From Chitinophagaceae bacterium (lineage in GTDB: Bacteria; Bacteroidota; Bacteroidia; Chitinophagales; Chitinophagaceae), in the NCBI GenBank assembly GCA_020403455.1, contig JADBXP010000016.1, forward strand, positions 1-64,000: a DNA stretch of 64,000 nt. The letters run 5' to 3'. A program made the position numbers and the translations under genes. Within the stretch, counting starts at the first letter, position 1. Every line of letters starts with the position of its first letter. The notes under the pieces are model-generated. The model ran no database searches. It was not told where the DNA came from and saw only the letters and a program-made list of their open reading frames with translations. Of this stretch, positions 36,094 to 45,231 are shown piece after piece.

Positions 36094-36522
36094 TTATTGA
36101 ATTACAATCCGGTTGGTAACTGGCTGTACGGCCTCTTTTTTAGGCAATACAATGTGTAGTAATCCATTTTCATACCTGGCTTGGATACCGTTGGCGTCAA
36201 TTTGTTCGTCGAGTGTAAAGCTTCTTTTAAAGCTATTGAAAGTGAATTCCCGACGGATAGTTTTGCTATCTTTTTCAGTTTTTTCCTCTTTCTTTTCGTA
36301 GCGAATGGTCAAAAGACCTTGCTCGACCTGTAATTGAAAATCTTCTTTTTTTCTGCCGGGCACATTGAGTGCGATGTGAAAGGCATCTGCCGTCTCGGTA
36401 ATGTTGGCGGCAGGAGAAGCAGTTAGCATTTGCTCTTCTCTTCCCCAATTGGTTGGAAAATTGAAAAACCACTCATCCAGCAGACTGCCGGGAAAAACGG
36501 GATTGCGTTTGATGATAGACAT
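36094..36522 (-). CDS. Small heat-shock protein, Hsp20/alpha-crystallin family
   Basis: 142 residues from ATG 36522 (the next upstream ATG at 36567 lacks conservation). Alpha-crystallin domain from about residue 38: FHIALNVPGRKKEDFQLQVEQG and the closing ARYENGLLHIVLPKKE, then the C-terminal I-x-I/V-like tail (NRIVIQ). Holdase chaperone in the cytoplasm. Single-gene unit with its own terminator. Heat control is likely but no element (HrcA or similar) is evident. Confidence 0.92.
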   Translation of the reverse strand: MSIIKRNPVFPGSLLDEWFFNFPTNWGREEQMLTASPAANITETADAFHIALNVPGRKKEDFQLQVEQGLLTIRYEKKEEKTEKDSKTIRREFTFNSFKRSFTLDEQIDANGIQARYENGLLHIVLPKKEAVQPVTNRIVIQ

Positions 36523-36710
36523 ATTCTTTTTTTTTGGTGAATAATTGATTTGTGATAGGAAAAACAAAGCTTATACCACAAGCTATACCTACTCAAAAAT
36601 TGAGCGAAATGTCATTGAATACAATTCAAATAAGTCATTATGACAGTGTTAAAAATAATAAACCGTCATTATGTCTGTTTTAAAGAAAGGATGAAATCTG
36701 TTGAAACGAG

Positions 36711-36718
36711 TATCTTTG
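36711..36718 (+). promoter_or_regulatory. -7 promoter box TATCTTTG before the bacilliredoxin gene
   Basis: Exact TAnnTTTG, 20 bp before ATG 36739. It lies inside the longer in-frame extension from 36640, which favours the downstream start. Confidence 0.65.
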
Positions 36719-36738
36719 CAGCAGAAAAACAAACATTT

Positions 36739-37155
36739 ATGTATCCAGCAGAGATTGTATTACCCATGAAGGCAGAATTGACCGACAATGGATTCGATGA
36801 AATGACCAATAGGGAAGAGGTAGAATCAACTTTACAGAAATCCGGAACCACACTTGTAGTAATTAATTCCGTATGCGGTTGTGCAGCAGGAACCTGCCGT
36901 CCGGGCGTATTGATGGCAGTAAAAAATGCCACCAAAAGACCTGACCAACTGACCACTGCATTTGCCGGATTTGACACAGAAGCTGTCAATGCCGTTCGCA
37001 GCCATTTGCTGCCTTACCCGCCTTCCTCACCGGCCATTGCCCTTTTCAAAGACGGACAATTGGTGAGTATGGTAGAAAGGCACCAGATAGAAGGCCGTCC
37101 AGCCCAGGTTATTGCCCAGCACCTGATCAGTGTATTCAATGAACATTGCAATTAA
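36739..37155 (+). CDS. Bacilliredoxin (BrxA/BrxB family)
   Basis: 138 residues from ATG 36739, giving the conserved MYPAEIVLPMKAEL start. Thioredoxin fold with VNSVCGCAAGTCRPG-type active site; here C46-G47-C48 is the CGC motif of bacilliredoxins. These enzymes remove bacillithiol from protein cysteines. BshB1 of bacillithiol synthesis is encoded 2.8 kb away at 39489, which supports the reading. Its own promoter box and terminator flank it. Confidence 0.88.
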   Translation: MYPAEIVLPMKAELTDNGFDEMTNREEVESTLQKSGTTLVVINSVCGCAAGTCRPGVLMAVKNATKRPDQLTTAFAGFDTEAVNAVRSHLLPYPPSSPAIALFKDGQLVSMVERHQIEGRPAQVIAQHLISVFNEHCN

Positions 37156-37194
37156 TTTTTTTGTATATTTGAGAATGGATGGATTATTAAGTTT

Positions 37195-37220
37195 AAGCCC
37201 CGCTTCTGCGGGGCTTCTTC
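37195..37220 (+). terminator. Intrinsic terminator after the bacilliredoxin gene
   Basis: AAGCCCCGC, TTCT, GCGGGGCTT, then TCTTC. Strong 9-bp stem, short T-tract. Confidence 0.75.
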
Positions 37221-37307
37221 ATTTCAATACCACTCATCAAAACTCTGCTCACCTTTTCATTTTTTATCTCTAACATTACAATCCGTTTTAACAATCAATA
37301 GTTAAAC

Positions 37308-38471
37308 ATGTACCCCAATCTGTATTACGCTTTCAAAGATCTTTTTGGAATTGAAATCACCGGCCTTCAATTGATCAATTCATTTGGATTTTTTGTAGCC
37401 ATTGCGTTTATGGTAGCCGGATGGATCCTGAGCATGGAAATCACAAGAAAAGAAAAGCAAGGATTGTTTTCTTACACAGAACAAACAATAACAGTTGGCG
37501 GACCTGTTAGTACAACAGATTGGCTGATTACCTTTTTTCTGGGTTTTCTTTTTGGCTATAAATTCATAGGAGCCTTTCTATTGCCCGATGTATTTCGTGA
37601 TCCACAGGCATTTATTTTTTCAGCAGAAGGACATCCGCTGGCAGGACTAATCGTAGGAGGCTTGATGGTTTTTCTGAAGTACAGAGAAAATCAAAAAGAA
37701 AGACTACCTAAACCTGAAAGCAGGATTATAAGAATCTGGCCGCATGATCGGGTAGGGGACTTCATACTCTATGCGGCAGCATTTGGTTTTCTGGGTGCTA
37801 AAATTTTTCACAACCTGGAGAATTGGAATGAATTCAGCAAAGACCCCATTGGCTCATTAATAAGTTTCAGCGGACTGACTTTTTATGGAGGATTGATCTG
37901 CGCTACTTTCGCCATCATCTATTATTCTAAAAAAAATAAAATATCTGTCATTCACCTGGCAGATTGTATGGCACCAACCATGATGCTGGCGTATGGATTA
38001 GGACGCATTGGTTGTCAGGTAAGTGGTGACGGCGATTGGGGCATAGTGAACAATCAACCCAATCCATTTGGCTTCCTGCCCGATTGGATGTGGAGTTACC
38101 GCTATCCAAACAATGTTATCAATGAGGGTATTCCCATTGAAGGATGCTCAGGCCCCTATTGCATGCAACTTCCTCAACCGGTTTACCCCACAGCACTTTA
38201 TGAGATATTGATGTGCCTTGTCTTATTTGCCATCATCTGGTTCCTCCGAAAAAAAATTCTTACTCCCGGCAGGTTGGCCGGATTTTATCTCATGGTCAAT
38301 GGTGCAGAAAGATTTCTCATTGAACAAATTCGTGTAAATACAAAATACGAGGCCCTTCCTTTCCAACCTACTCAAGCAGAAATCATAGCTGTCTGTTTGA
38401 TGTTGGCCGGACTTATCCTTTACTGGAAAGCACCGATATGGTTTGCCAAAGAAAAAAGACCACAATCCTGA
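37308..38471 (+). CDS. lgt: Prolipoprotein diacylglyceryl transferase
   Basis: 387 residues, longer than E. coli Lgt (291), as in Bacteroidota. Multi-pass inner-membrane enzyme; motifs: HPLAGLIVGG, then ISFSGLTFYGGL, the signature YGLGRIGCQVSGDGDW, and ERFLIEQIRVN. Transfers diacylglycerol from phosphatidylglycerol to the lipobox Cys of lipoproteins; substrates in this window include the lipoproteins at 22010, 28780, 44335 and 47312. Followed after 39 bp by yajQ, which has its own promoter box. Confidence 0.93.
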   Translation: MYPNLYYAFKDLFGIEITGLQLINSFGFFVAIAFMVAGWILSMEITRKEKQGLFSYTEQTITVGGPVSTTDWLITFFLGFLFGYKFIGAFLLPDVFRDPQAFIFSAEGHPLAGLIVGGLMVFLKYRENQKERLPKPESRIIRIWPHDRVGDFILYAAAFGFLGAKIFHNLENWNEFSKDPIGSLISFSGLTFYGGLICATFAIIYYSKKNKISVIHLADCMAPTMMLAYGLGRIGCQVSGDGDWGIVNNQPNPFGFLPDWMWSYRYPNNVINEGIPIEGCSGPYCMQLPQPVYPTALYEILMCLVLFAIIWFLRKKILTPGRLAGFYLMVNGAERFLIEQIRVNTKYEALPFQPTQAEIIAVCLMLAGLILYWKAPIWFAKEKRPQS

Positions 38472-38488
38472 TTCTCATCCACCCTTTG

Positions 38489-38496
38489 TATCTTTG
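38489..38496 (+). promoter_or_regulatory. -7 promoter box TATCTTTG of yajQ
   Basis: Exact TAnnTTTG, 14 bp before the ATG at 38511. Confidence 0.6.
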
Positions 38497-38510
38497 CTAA
38501 AACCTTAGCC

Positions 38511-39002
38511 ATGCCTTCATTTGACATAGCCAGCGAAGTAGATGTGCAAACACTCGACAATGCCATCAATACAGTTAAAAAAGAAATCAGCAATAGATTT
38601 GATTTTAAAGGTTCGCCCGTAGAAATAACGCTCGATAAAAAACAGTACATCGTTACCGTTGAAGTTGAAAGCGATATGAAAATGAAACAGGTTATCGATG
38701 TTATCATCAGTCGCTCCATGAAACAAGGTATTGCTGCAGAGGCATTTGACTTCTCCAAAGATGCCTATCCAAGTGGCAAAATCGTGCGCAAAGAAATTAA
38801 AGTCCAAAACGGATTGAAGCAGGAAGATGCCAAAAAGATCGTAAAAATGATCAAAGACAAGGGCTTTAAAGTTCAAGCTGCGATCATGGATGACATAGTG
38901 CGGGTAACCGGTAAGAAAATTGACGATTTACAGGAAGTCATTGCAACCTGCAGGCAATCCTCACTAGGTATTCCCCTTCAGTTCATCAATATGAAATCCT
39001 AA
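38511..39002 (+). CDS. YajQ family nucleotide-binding protein
   Basis: 163 residues, the family length. MPSFDIASEVDVQTLDNAIN, then EISNRFDFKGSP, ASAAA-like central part and KVQAAIMDDIVRVTGKKIDDLQ mark YajQ. Members bind cyclic di-GMP or nucleotides and affect transcription in some bacteria. Cytosolic, two ferredoxin-like domains. Confidence 0.93.
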   Translation: MPSFDIASEVDVQTLDNAINTVKKEISNRFDFKGSPVEITLDKKQYIVTVEVESDMKMKQVIDVIISRSMKQGIAAEAFDFSKDAYPSGKIVRKEIKVQNGLKQEDAKKIVKMIKDKGFKVQAAIMDDIVRVTGKKIDDLQEVIATCRQSSLGIPLQFINMKS

Positions 39003-39055
39003 CTATTTTTATCTATTTGATTTTCAAATATTTATAAGTATAATGAGCTATATTT

Positions 39056-39086
39056 TTTGACAGCTCACTGAAAAATACTACATTTG
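39056..39086 (+). promoter_or_regulatory. Full Bacteroidota promoter of the L31 gene
   Basis: -33 TTTG (39056-39059), 19-bp spacer, -7 TACATTTG (39079-39086). Both elements fit the consensus. The ATG is at 39136. Confidence 0.75.
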
Positions 39087-39135
39087 CACCCCAAACAATC
39101 ACGGCAAAATCCGTGTAACCTTTAAATCAACCCAA

Positions 39136-39384
39136 ATGAAAAAAGGCATCCATCCCGAAAGCTACCGTTTCGTAGTTTTCAAAGACATGAGTAATGGCCA
39201 TTGTTTCCTGAGTAAGTCAACTGCTGTTACCAAAGAAACCATCGTTCATGAAGATGGTAAAGAGTATCCGCTGGTAAAAATTGAGATCTCCAACACTTCA
39301 CACCCGTTTTATACCGGTAAGAATGTGCTGGTGGATACTGCAGGACGTATCGACAAATTCAAAAAGCGTTACGCAAAAAAATAA
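39136..39384 (+). CDS. rpmE2: 50S ribosomal protein L31, type B
   Basis: 82 residues. [20 protein letters not shown] and the [22 protein letters not shown] end identify type B L31. The zinc CxxC residues of type A are absent, so it does not need zinc. Single gene with its own promoter and terminator. Confidence 0.95.
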   Translation: MKKGIHPESYRFVVFKDMSNGHCFLSKSTAVTKETIVHEDGKEYPLVKIEISNTSHPFYTGKNVLVDTAGRIDKFKKRYAKK

Positions 39385-39393
39385 TAACCTCGA

Positions 39394-39418
39394 AAGCCGG
39401 ATTTGTTCCGGCTTTTTT
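39394..39418 (+). terminator. Intrinsic terminator after the L31 gene
   Basis: AAGCCGGA, TTTGT, TCCGGCTT, then T-run. Confidence 0.9.
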
Positions 39419-39476
39419 ATTTCACCTTCTACCTACTCCTCATATTGCCTCCAGGTAGCAATTTGAATACTTTTGA

Positions 39477-39484
39477 TACCTTTG
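39477..39484 (+). promoter_or_regulatory. -7 promoter box TACCTTTG of bshB1, only 4 bp from the ATG
   Basis: Exact TAnnTTTG ends 4 bp before ATG 39489. Transcripts from it would have almost no leader. A second box, TACTTTTG, lies at about 39468-39475. Confidence 0.55.
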
Positions 39485-39488
39485 CACC

Positions 39489-40226
39489 ATGCTAAAAAGC
39501 AAACTGGATATACTGGCTTTTGGTGTGCATCCCGACGATGTTGAATTAGGATGCGCCGGAACCTTGTTGATGGCTGTTGCTGAAGGAAAAAAAGTAGGGA
39601 TTGTTGATCTAACCCGCGGTGAGTTGGGTACGCGAGGTTCCGCAGAGCTTCGTCTAGAGGAAGCTGCCCGCGCTGCTGAAATCATGAAAGTTTCCGTGCG
39701 GGAAAACCTCGAGATGGCAGACGGGTTCTTTGAAACGGATGAAACCAATCTGCGAAAAATCATCCGGGCTATACGCCGCTATCAACCGGATATTATCCTT
39801 GCCAATGCACCGGAAGACAGACACCCCGACCACGGCAGAAGTGCCAAACTGGTTTCTGATGCCGCATTCTTATCCGGACTAAGAAAAATTATTACAGAAG
39901 ACGATGGGAAAGAACAAGCTGCCTGGCGTGCCAGTTATGTCTTTCACTACATACAAGATCGCTTCATTCAACCCGGATTTGTAATTGATATTTCTCCGTT
40001 CATGGAGCAGAAGATGGAAGCCATACTTGCTTATGGTTCTCAATTTTACTCTACCGATAGCAAAGAACCCACTACTTATATTTCCACACCCCAATTCCTG
40101 GAAACTGTGAAAGCAAGGGCCATGATGCTCGGTAAAAGAATTGGAGTTGCTTATGCAGAGGGATATATTTCTGAAAAAATCATCGGACTCAAAAGTTTCG
40201 ATGGCATCATACAAAACGTAACCTGA
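39489..40226 (+). CDS. bshB1: Bacillithiol biosynthesis deacetylase BshB1
   Basis: 245 residues. LmbE/PIG-L fold: zinc motif HPDDVE at 14-19 and ENAPEDRHPDHGRS carrying the second His set. TRGELGTRGSAELRLEEAARAA and the GVAYAEGY near the C terminus distinguish BshB1 from other LmbE proteins. It deacetylates GlcNAc-malate to GlcN-malate, the second step of bacillithiol synthesis. Probably co-transcribed with aguB 24 bp downstream. Confidence 0.93.
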   Translation: MLKSKLDILAFGVHPDDVELGCAGTLLMAVAEGKKVGIVDLTRGELGTRGSAELRLEEAARAAEIMKVSVRENLEMADGFFETDETNLRKIIRAIRRYQPDIILANAPEDRHPDHGRSAKLVSDAAFLSGLRKIITEDDGKEQAAWRASYVFHYIQDRFIQPGFVIDISPFMEQKMEAILAYGSQFYSTDSKEPTTYISTPQFLETVKARAMMLGKRIGVAYAEGYISEKIIGLKSFDGIIQNVT

Positions 40227-40250
40227 TTACCTGAATTAATAAACGCAACA

Positions 40251-41126
40251 ATGGCAGCAATTCCAGTGGGCATCGTGCAGATGTCCTGTACCGCATCTAA
40301 AGAAGAGAATACCAGGAAAGCCATGCAACTGACGCGGGAGGCTGCTGCTAAAGGAGCGAAGATTGTCTGTCTCCAGGAATTATTTTCTTCCCTTTACTTC
40401 TGCGATACGGAAGATTATAGTCACTTTGCTTTGGCAGACACAATTCCGGGACCGGTTACAGATGCCTGGGGAGCACTAGCTGCTGAACTGAAAGTTGTTA
40501 TCATTGCCTCACTATTTGAAAAAAGGGCACAGGGACTTTATCATAACACTACAGCCGTTTTGGATGCTGATGGAACTTACCTGGGCAAATACCGGAAGAT
40601 GCACATTCCTGATGATCCTGCTTATTATGAGAAATTTTATTTTACGCCGGGTGATCTTGGTTACAGGGTCTTTGCAACTGCTTATGGTACCATAGGAGTG
40701 TTGATATGCTGGGATCAATGGTATCCGGAAGCAGCTCGCATCACTTCACTCATGGGAGCTGAAATTTTATTTTATCCCACTGCTATTGGATGGGCTACCT
40801 CACAGGATGATGCCACCAATCGTGAACAATACAATGCATGGCAAACAATTCAGCGCAGCCATGCTGTTGCCAATGGCGTGCACGTAGTTTCTGTGAATAG
40901 GGTAGGATTGGAACAAGATGGTGCCATGCGTTTTTGGGGAGGCTCATTTGTCAGCAACCCGATGGGAACCCTGCTCTATCAAGCTTCTCACGAAGAAGAA
41001 GTGGTGGAAGTTATTCAAATTGAAACCGCTCTCACAGATCAATACAGAACGCATTGGCCTTTTTTACGGGACAGAAGAATTGATTCCTATCAACCCATCA
41101 CGAAAAGATATATTGACGAAAATTAG
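40251..41126 (+). CDS. aguB: N-carbamoylputrescine amidase
   Basis: 291 residues. Nitrilase superfamily triad Glu43 (LQELF), Lys116 (KYRKMHIPD) and Cys153 (LICWDQWYPE). The KMHIPDDPAYYEKFYFTPGD stretch is characteristic of N-carbamoylputrescine amidases, which release putrescine, CO2 and ammonia. AguA at 47740 makes the substrate. Stop overlaps the end of the opposing yggS-type gene by 4 bp. Confidence 0.92.
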   Translation: MAAIPVGIVQMSCTASKEENTRKAMQLTREAAAKGAKIVCLQELFSSLYFCDTEDYSHFALADTIPGPVTDAWGALAAELKVVIIASLFEKRAQGLYHNTTAVLDADGTYLGKYRKMHIPDDPAYYEKFYFTPGDLGYRVFATAYGTIGVLICWDQWYPEAARITSLMGAEILFYPTAIGWATSQDDATNREQYNAWQTIQRSHAVANGVHVVSVNRVGLEQDGAMRFWGGSFVSNPMGTLLYQASHEEEVVEVIQIETALTDQYRTHWPFLRDRRIDSYQPITKRYIDEN

Positions 41127-41770
41127 TGGCGGCTTCCAAAAAGAAGACTTCCAATGCGCACCATAGTACTTCCCTCTTCAACTGCAAGTTTATAATCATT
41201 GCTCATACCCATACTGATAATGGGTTCATGCTCAAAAGGTAGCAGATCGGCAAGTTGCCGCAGCCGGGAAAATTCATGTCGTACCTGTGTTTCGTTATCG
41301 GTATTTGTTGCCATACCCATTAGTCCCTTGACCGCTGCAAAAGGGAATGAAGACAATTGATCTGCCAACTCACTTAATTCAGCTGCATCAAAACCAAATT
41401 TGGTCTCCTCCTGCGCAATATGAACCTGTAGCAAACAACCAATCCGTCGGTTGATTTTCTGTCCCTGTTTATTGATTTCCTGTAAAAGTTTCACACTATC
41501 TACTCCGTGAATGAGATATACAAATCCGGCAATCTGCCTTACCTTATTCGATTGCAGGTGACCAATAAAATGCCATTGAATGTCCTCCGGAAGAACAAGC
41601 TGCTTGGAAAGTAACTCTTGCACGTAGTTCTCGCCAAAATCGCGTTGCCCCAGATCATACAAGACCTTGATATCTTCAGCAGTTCGAGTTTTACTCACTG
41701 CCACCAGCGTGACATCTTTTTGTCGGAGTTGTTGTAAAATGGACAAATAAGTATCTGTATATACAGGCAT
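41123..41770 (-). CDS. YggS family PLP homeostasis protein
   Basis: 215 residues from ATG 41770; nine further upstream residues in frame are not needed. PLP Lys27 in VAVSKTRT, then FGENYVQE, WHFIGHLQSNK, the VHIAQEETKFGF block, and SMGMSNDYKLAVEEGSTMVRIGSLLFG. Binds pyridoxal phosphate without enzyme activity and buffers B6 in the cytosol. Stand-alone, convergent with aguB. Confidence 0.95.
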   Translation of the reverse strand: MPVYTDTYLSILQQLRQKDVTLVAVSKTRTAEDIKVLYDLGQRDFGENYVQELLSKQLVLPEDIQWHFIGHLQSNKVRQIAGFVYLIHGVDSVKLLQEINKQGQKINRRIGCLLQVHIAQEETKFGFDAAELSELADQLSSFPFAAVKGLMGMATNTDNETQVRHEFSRLRQLADLLPFEHEPIISMGMSNDYKLAVEEGSTMVRIGSLLFGSRH

Positions 41771-41816
41771 AATGGGTACAAATATAACACAATACAACCG
41801 GCAGGGAAACTAGTTG

Positions 41817-43049
41817 CTATGGTGAAAGCTGCTTTGTTTTTTTAATCTTCTCCTGCCATATAAGATTCTCCAGAACAAGGGTATAATGATAGCCCGGACA
41901 GAGATAATAAAATTTTCCCAATGCAGCCTTGTCAAAAGATGATTTCAAAGAACCGGGAAGCATACTAGACATGTTAGCAACAAAGAAGGCGAAGGGACCA
42001 TCCTTCAATTGTGTCAACCAATCCTTGAATTGAATGGTTTGCTGACCGTTGTACTCAATACCCCAGCGCAACAAAGCGGTATGTAAGATAACTGCATCCA
42101 GAAAATCCTTAGTTTGAGTCAACTGTTTGATCGCTTCCTGCACCAATTTTGCCTTGTGTTTTTCCAATGCCGGGATGGGTTTCAACTCCATCAATCTTGC
42201 CAGGTGATAAAGGATTACAGGCACCCGTTGGTAGTGGGGCGATACATACGCCGGATTTTTGATGTAATCATCGTTGGCAATTATTTGTTCCATCCATTGC
42301 AGGGAAGCACTATCAGCATCATTCCACGATAATTCATACTGTTGAACAAAGTACAAAATGTTGGTCATCACACATATATCAAAATCAACCGGCATTTTCT
42401 TTCCAAACCAAGTAGAGTAGGCAGGTAGTTGACGAAACTGACTATACGTATTCCGAATCATCTGCTGTCTACCATTGGCGTATTCTCTCAATAACTGATG
42501 CACCCAACGGGCAAGAGAATCACTTCGCTTTTGTGCCATTAATAAAATCACTGTATCATCTGCATCATCAGGCAATGCCTGCTTTTTATTGAACCAGTTC
42601 AGCCATCCTCCATTGGGAAAAATTCTAGGCGTATCGGTGGTCCAGAAATTATAGGTCGGTCGTCCGCTCCTGTTGGCAAATTTGGGATAGATCTGTTGAC
42701 ATTTATCTCTGATCTGCTGCACCTGTTGTTGCTGTGAAGCATTCAGATAAGGCGATACATTCAATAAGGTAAAATCAATGAGTCCGGTAAAGAAAGGATT
42801 GATGTCTGCTTTTTCTACATTTCCGTTTAAGGCATAACGGCGCCAGGACGGAAAGCTTCCGGCCGGAAATACGCTGCTTTCCTTCACTTGCTCGTGCTGT
42901 AATTCATCCAGCAGCCACTGTTTTAAATTGTCTGTTGGCTGGGCGATTGACTGTACCTGAAAAAAAATCAGCAACACTGCTACAGCCATGACTTGCTGCC
43001 TGCGACGGATAAAAACAAGTGGCAGAAAATAAGTGGGCAGCAAACGCAT
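41817..43049 (-). CDS. Exported protein with DDADDT motif, unknown function
   Basis: 410 residues. Leader either from Met1 or from Met21 (MAVAVLLIFFQVQSIAQ, the cleaner signal peptide). Mature part is helical, with FWTTDTPRIFPNGGWLNWF and DDADDT at 161-166. The Asp-rich motif and the helical repeats recall alpha/alpha-toroid enzymes such as terpenoid cyclases or glycosidases, but the match is not enough to assign one. Begins 8 bp after the acyl-CoA dehydrogenase, so co-transcribed. Confidence 0.65.
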   Translation of the reverse strand: MRLLPTYFLPLVFIRRRQQVMAVAVLLIFFQVQSIAQPTDNLKQWLLDELQHEQVKESSVFPAGSFPSWRRYALNGNVEKADINPFFTGLIDFTLLNVSPYLNASQQQQVQQIRDKCQQIYPKFANRSGRPTYNFWTTDTPRIFPNGGWLNWFNKKQALPDDADDTVILLMAQKRSDSLARWVHQLLREYANGRQQMIRNTYSQFRQLPAYSTWFGKKMPVDFDICVMTNILYFVQQYELSWNDADSASLQWMEQIIANDDYIKNPAYVSPHYQRVPVILYHLARLMELKPIPALEKHKAKLVQEAIKQLTQTKDFLDAVILHTALLRWGIEYNGQQTIQFKDWLTQLKDGPFAFFVANMSSMLPGSLKSSFDKAALGKFYYLCPGYHYTLVLENLIWQEKIKKTKQLSP

Positions 43050-43057
43050 GAAAATTC

Positions 43058-44212
43058 TTATTTGAGAATACTTCGCCCGATAACTATGCGCTGCACTTCA
43101 CTGGTGCCTTCATAAATCTGTGTGATTTTTGCATCACGCATCAGGCGCTCTACATGGTACTCTTTAACGAAACCGTAACCACCATGTACCTGAACCGCTT
43201 CTGTCGTCACCCACATAGCGGTTTCGCTGGCAGCTACTTTGGCCATAGATGAACTTAGCGTGTAATCCAGGTTATTATCTTTTTCCCAGGCAGCCTTTAA
43301 ACAGAGTAAGCGAGCCGCTTCAATACGTGTGGCCATATCCGCCAACTTGAATTGAATGGCCTGGTGGTGCATGATCTCTTTGCCAAATGCCTTGCGTTGT
43401 TTGCTATAGGCCAGTGCCAATTCATAAGCGCCGGATGCAATGCCCAATGCCTGGGCAGCAATTCCAATTCTTCCACCCGCCAATGTTCTCATAGCAAAAG
43501 TGAAACCAAATCCATCGGCACCTATCCGATTCTCTTTGGGCACTCGAACATCATTGAATAAAATGGTGTGCGTATCACTACCGCGGATACCTAATTTATT
43601 TTCTTTCGCAGCCACAGTAACACCCGGAGAATTTTTTTCAACGATAAAAGTGTTGATACCCTTACTTCCTTTAGCGGGGTCAGTTTGTGCCATAACCAGA
43701 TATACTGATGCCGAGGAACCGTTGGTAATCCAGTTTTTAGTACCATTCAACAAATAGTGATCACCTTTATCTTCTGCAGTAGTTTGCTGACTAGTCGCAT
43801 CGCTTCCTGCCTCCGGCTCACTCAACAAGAAGGCACCAATATAAAGTTCATTGTCTTTCATTCCACGTGCAAGATGGGTGAGGTAGTTTTGTTTTTGTTC
43901 CTCTGTTCCATATGCCTCCAATCCATAACAAACCAAACTATTGTTGACACTCATACATACGCTAGTACTGGCATCTACCTTACTGATTTCTTCCATAGCG
44001 AGCACATAACTAATGGTATCCATACCCGCACCGCCGTATGCCGGGTCAACCATCATTCCCATAAAACCCAGGGAAGCTAATTTTTTCACCTGCTCTAGTG
44101 GAAAACGCTGGTGCTCATCCCTTTCAATCACTCCAGGCAAACACTCATTTTTGGCAAAATCGCGGGCTGCCTGGCGAATCATTTGATGCTCTTCGGATAA
44201 CTGAAAATCCAT
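43058..44212 (-). CDS. Acyl-CoA dehydrogenase (short/medium-chain type)
   Basis: 384 residues from ATG 44212, where the conserved MDFQLSEEHQMIRQAARDFA starts. FAD-binding and substrate parts: GAFLLSEPEAGSDA, NGTKNWITNGSSA, VHGGYGFVKEYHVERLMRDAKI and catalytic Glu368 in QIYEGTSEVQR. Oxidises acyl-CoA to enoyl-CoA and passes electrons to ETF. Chain length not readable; the Glu position matches the butyryl-CoA type. Confidence 0.93.
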   Translation of the reverse strand: MDFQLSEEHQMIRQAARDFAKNECLPGVIERDEHQRFPLEQVKKLASLGFMGMMVDPAYGGAGMDTISYVLAMEEISKVDASTSVCMSVNNSLVCYGLEAYGTEEQKQNYLTHLARGMKDNELYIGAFLLSEPEAGSDATSQQTTAEDKGDHYLLNGTKNWITNGSSASVYLVMAQTDPAKGSKGINTFIVEKNSPGVTVAAKENKLGIRGSDTHTILFNDVRVPKENRIGADGFGFTFAMRTLAGGRIGIAAQALGIASGAYELALAYSKQRKAFGKEIMHHQAIQFKLADMATRIEAARLLCLKAAWEKDNNLDYTLSSSMAKVAASETAMWVTTEAVQVHGGYGFVKEYHVERLMRDAKITQIYEGTSEVQRIVIGRSILK

Positions 44213-44334
44213 GCTACGTATTTTTTTACAAAAGTAAGCTAACAAATGTTAGGATAAAAAAGATGTTGAAAAAAACATGGTTTATCAGCGACTTCCACCG
44301 CCAAGAGTTAACTATTGTACTACCGTTGAAATCT

Positions 44335-45144
44335 TTAGAAATATTTACGTTGAAGGTCAAACAAAACCTGCTTGTCTACCTCGGTCAGTTTTCGTGTTGT
44401 GTCTTGCAGAAAGTGTCGCTTAAAAGCTCTGATGGCTGAAGTTGTATCCCGCATATCGTAACCGATGATGCGCAATGCTTGTAAGTGATTGAAATCCGGG
44501 GGTACAGGAGCAAGGGTATCATTGTACCACAGGCCAAAGCCCTTTGCTGCCAATAATTTCCAAGGGAAACGGAAATTAGGGTCATTCTTACGGGTTGGCG
44601 AAATATCTCCATGCCCGATAAAATTGGCAGTGGGAAGATTATATTGTTGTTTTAGATTACCCAACACGCTGAGCAGACTATTGATTTGTAAGCTGTCAAA
44701 AGGTTCAAATCCGTTATTGTCCAATTCAATTCCAATAGATAGAGAATTGATATCAGTCATGTTCCCCCAGCGGCTTATACCGGCATGATTGGCGCGTAGA
44801 TAGTCGTTGAGCATGTGATGTACCGTACCATCTTTACAGATCACGTAGTGAGCACTTACCTGGGCAGCAGGAGTGATGAATGTTTTCAATGTTTGGCTAC
44901 ATGAATTTTGTGCGGTATGGTGGATGATGACAAATCCGGGTCTGCGCCAATTAAAATTAGTGGTTCCAACCCAGTAGGGAGGTTGCACTATGGTATCAGA
45001 AATGGGCACAAGTGGTTCTTTCTTTAGGTTTTTGATCATTTGCTTCAACTGCTGGCGCTGCATTTTGTTGGAGGATCGATAGGGGTGGGGTTGACAGGCA
45101 ACCAACAAAAGGAACAGGAATAAGGGCAAGAAGTGGCTTCTCAT
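44335..45144 (-). CDS. N-acetylmuramoyl-L-alanine amidase (Amidase_2), lipoprotein
   Basis: 269 residues from ATG 45144, giving lipobox LLVAC with Cys17. AmpD-like zinc amidase: His75/His76 in VIIHHTAQNS, SAHYVICKDGTVHHMLND, SIGIELDNNG, and GHGDISPTRKNDPNFRFPW holding the last zinc His and Lys/Asp. Cleaves the lactyl-Ala bond of peptidoglycan; lipidated, so probably acts at the outer membrane in recycling or wall turnover. Single gene. Confidence 0.88.
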   Translation of the reverse strand: MRSHFLPLFLFLLLVACQPHPYRSSNKMQRQQLKQMIKNLKKEPLVPISDTIVQPPYWVGTTNFNWRRPGFVIIHHTAQNSCSQTLKTFITPAAQVSAHYVICKDGTVHHMLNDYLRANHAGISRWGNMTDINSLSIGIELDNNGFEPFDSLQINSLLSVLGNLKQQYNLPTANFIGHGDISPTRKNDPNFRFPWKLLAAKGFGLWYNDTLAPVPPDFNHLQALRIIGYDMRDTTSAIRAFKRHFLQDTTRKLTEVDKQVLFDLQRKYF

Positions 45145-45206
45145 GTGCCGTGTAAAATCGTGTTGCAAGGTAAAATGTCTTTGATGGTGAAGTGAAAGTA
45201 GCTACC

Positions 45207-45214
45207 TAACTTTG
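45207..45214 (+). promoter_or_regulatory. -7 promoter box TAACTTTG
   Basis: Exact TAnnTTTG, 17 bp before ATG 45232 of the HD-domain gene. Confidence 0.6.
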
Positions 45215-45231
45215 AAACAAAAATAAAAAAT

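Noticed and set aside
36640..36738. N-terminal extension of the bacilliredoxin gene
   Set aside because: Contains the promoter box; the conserved family start is at 36739.
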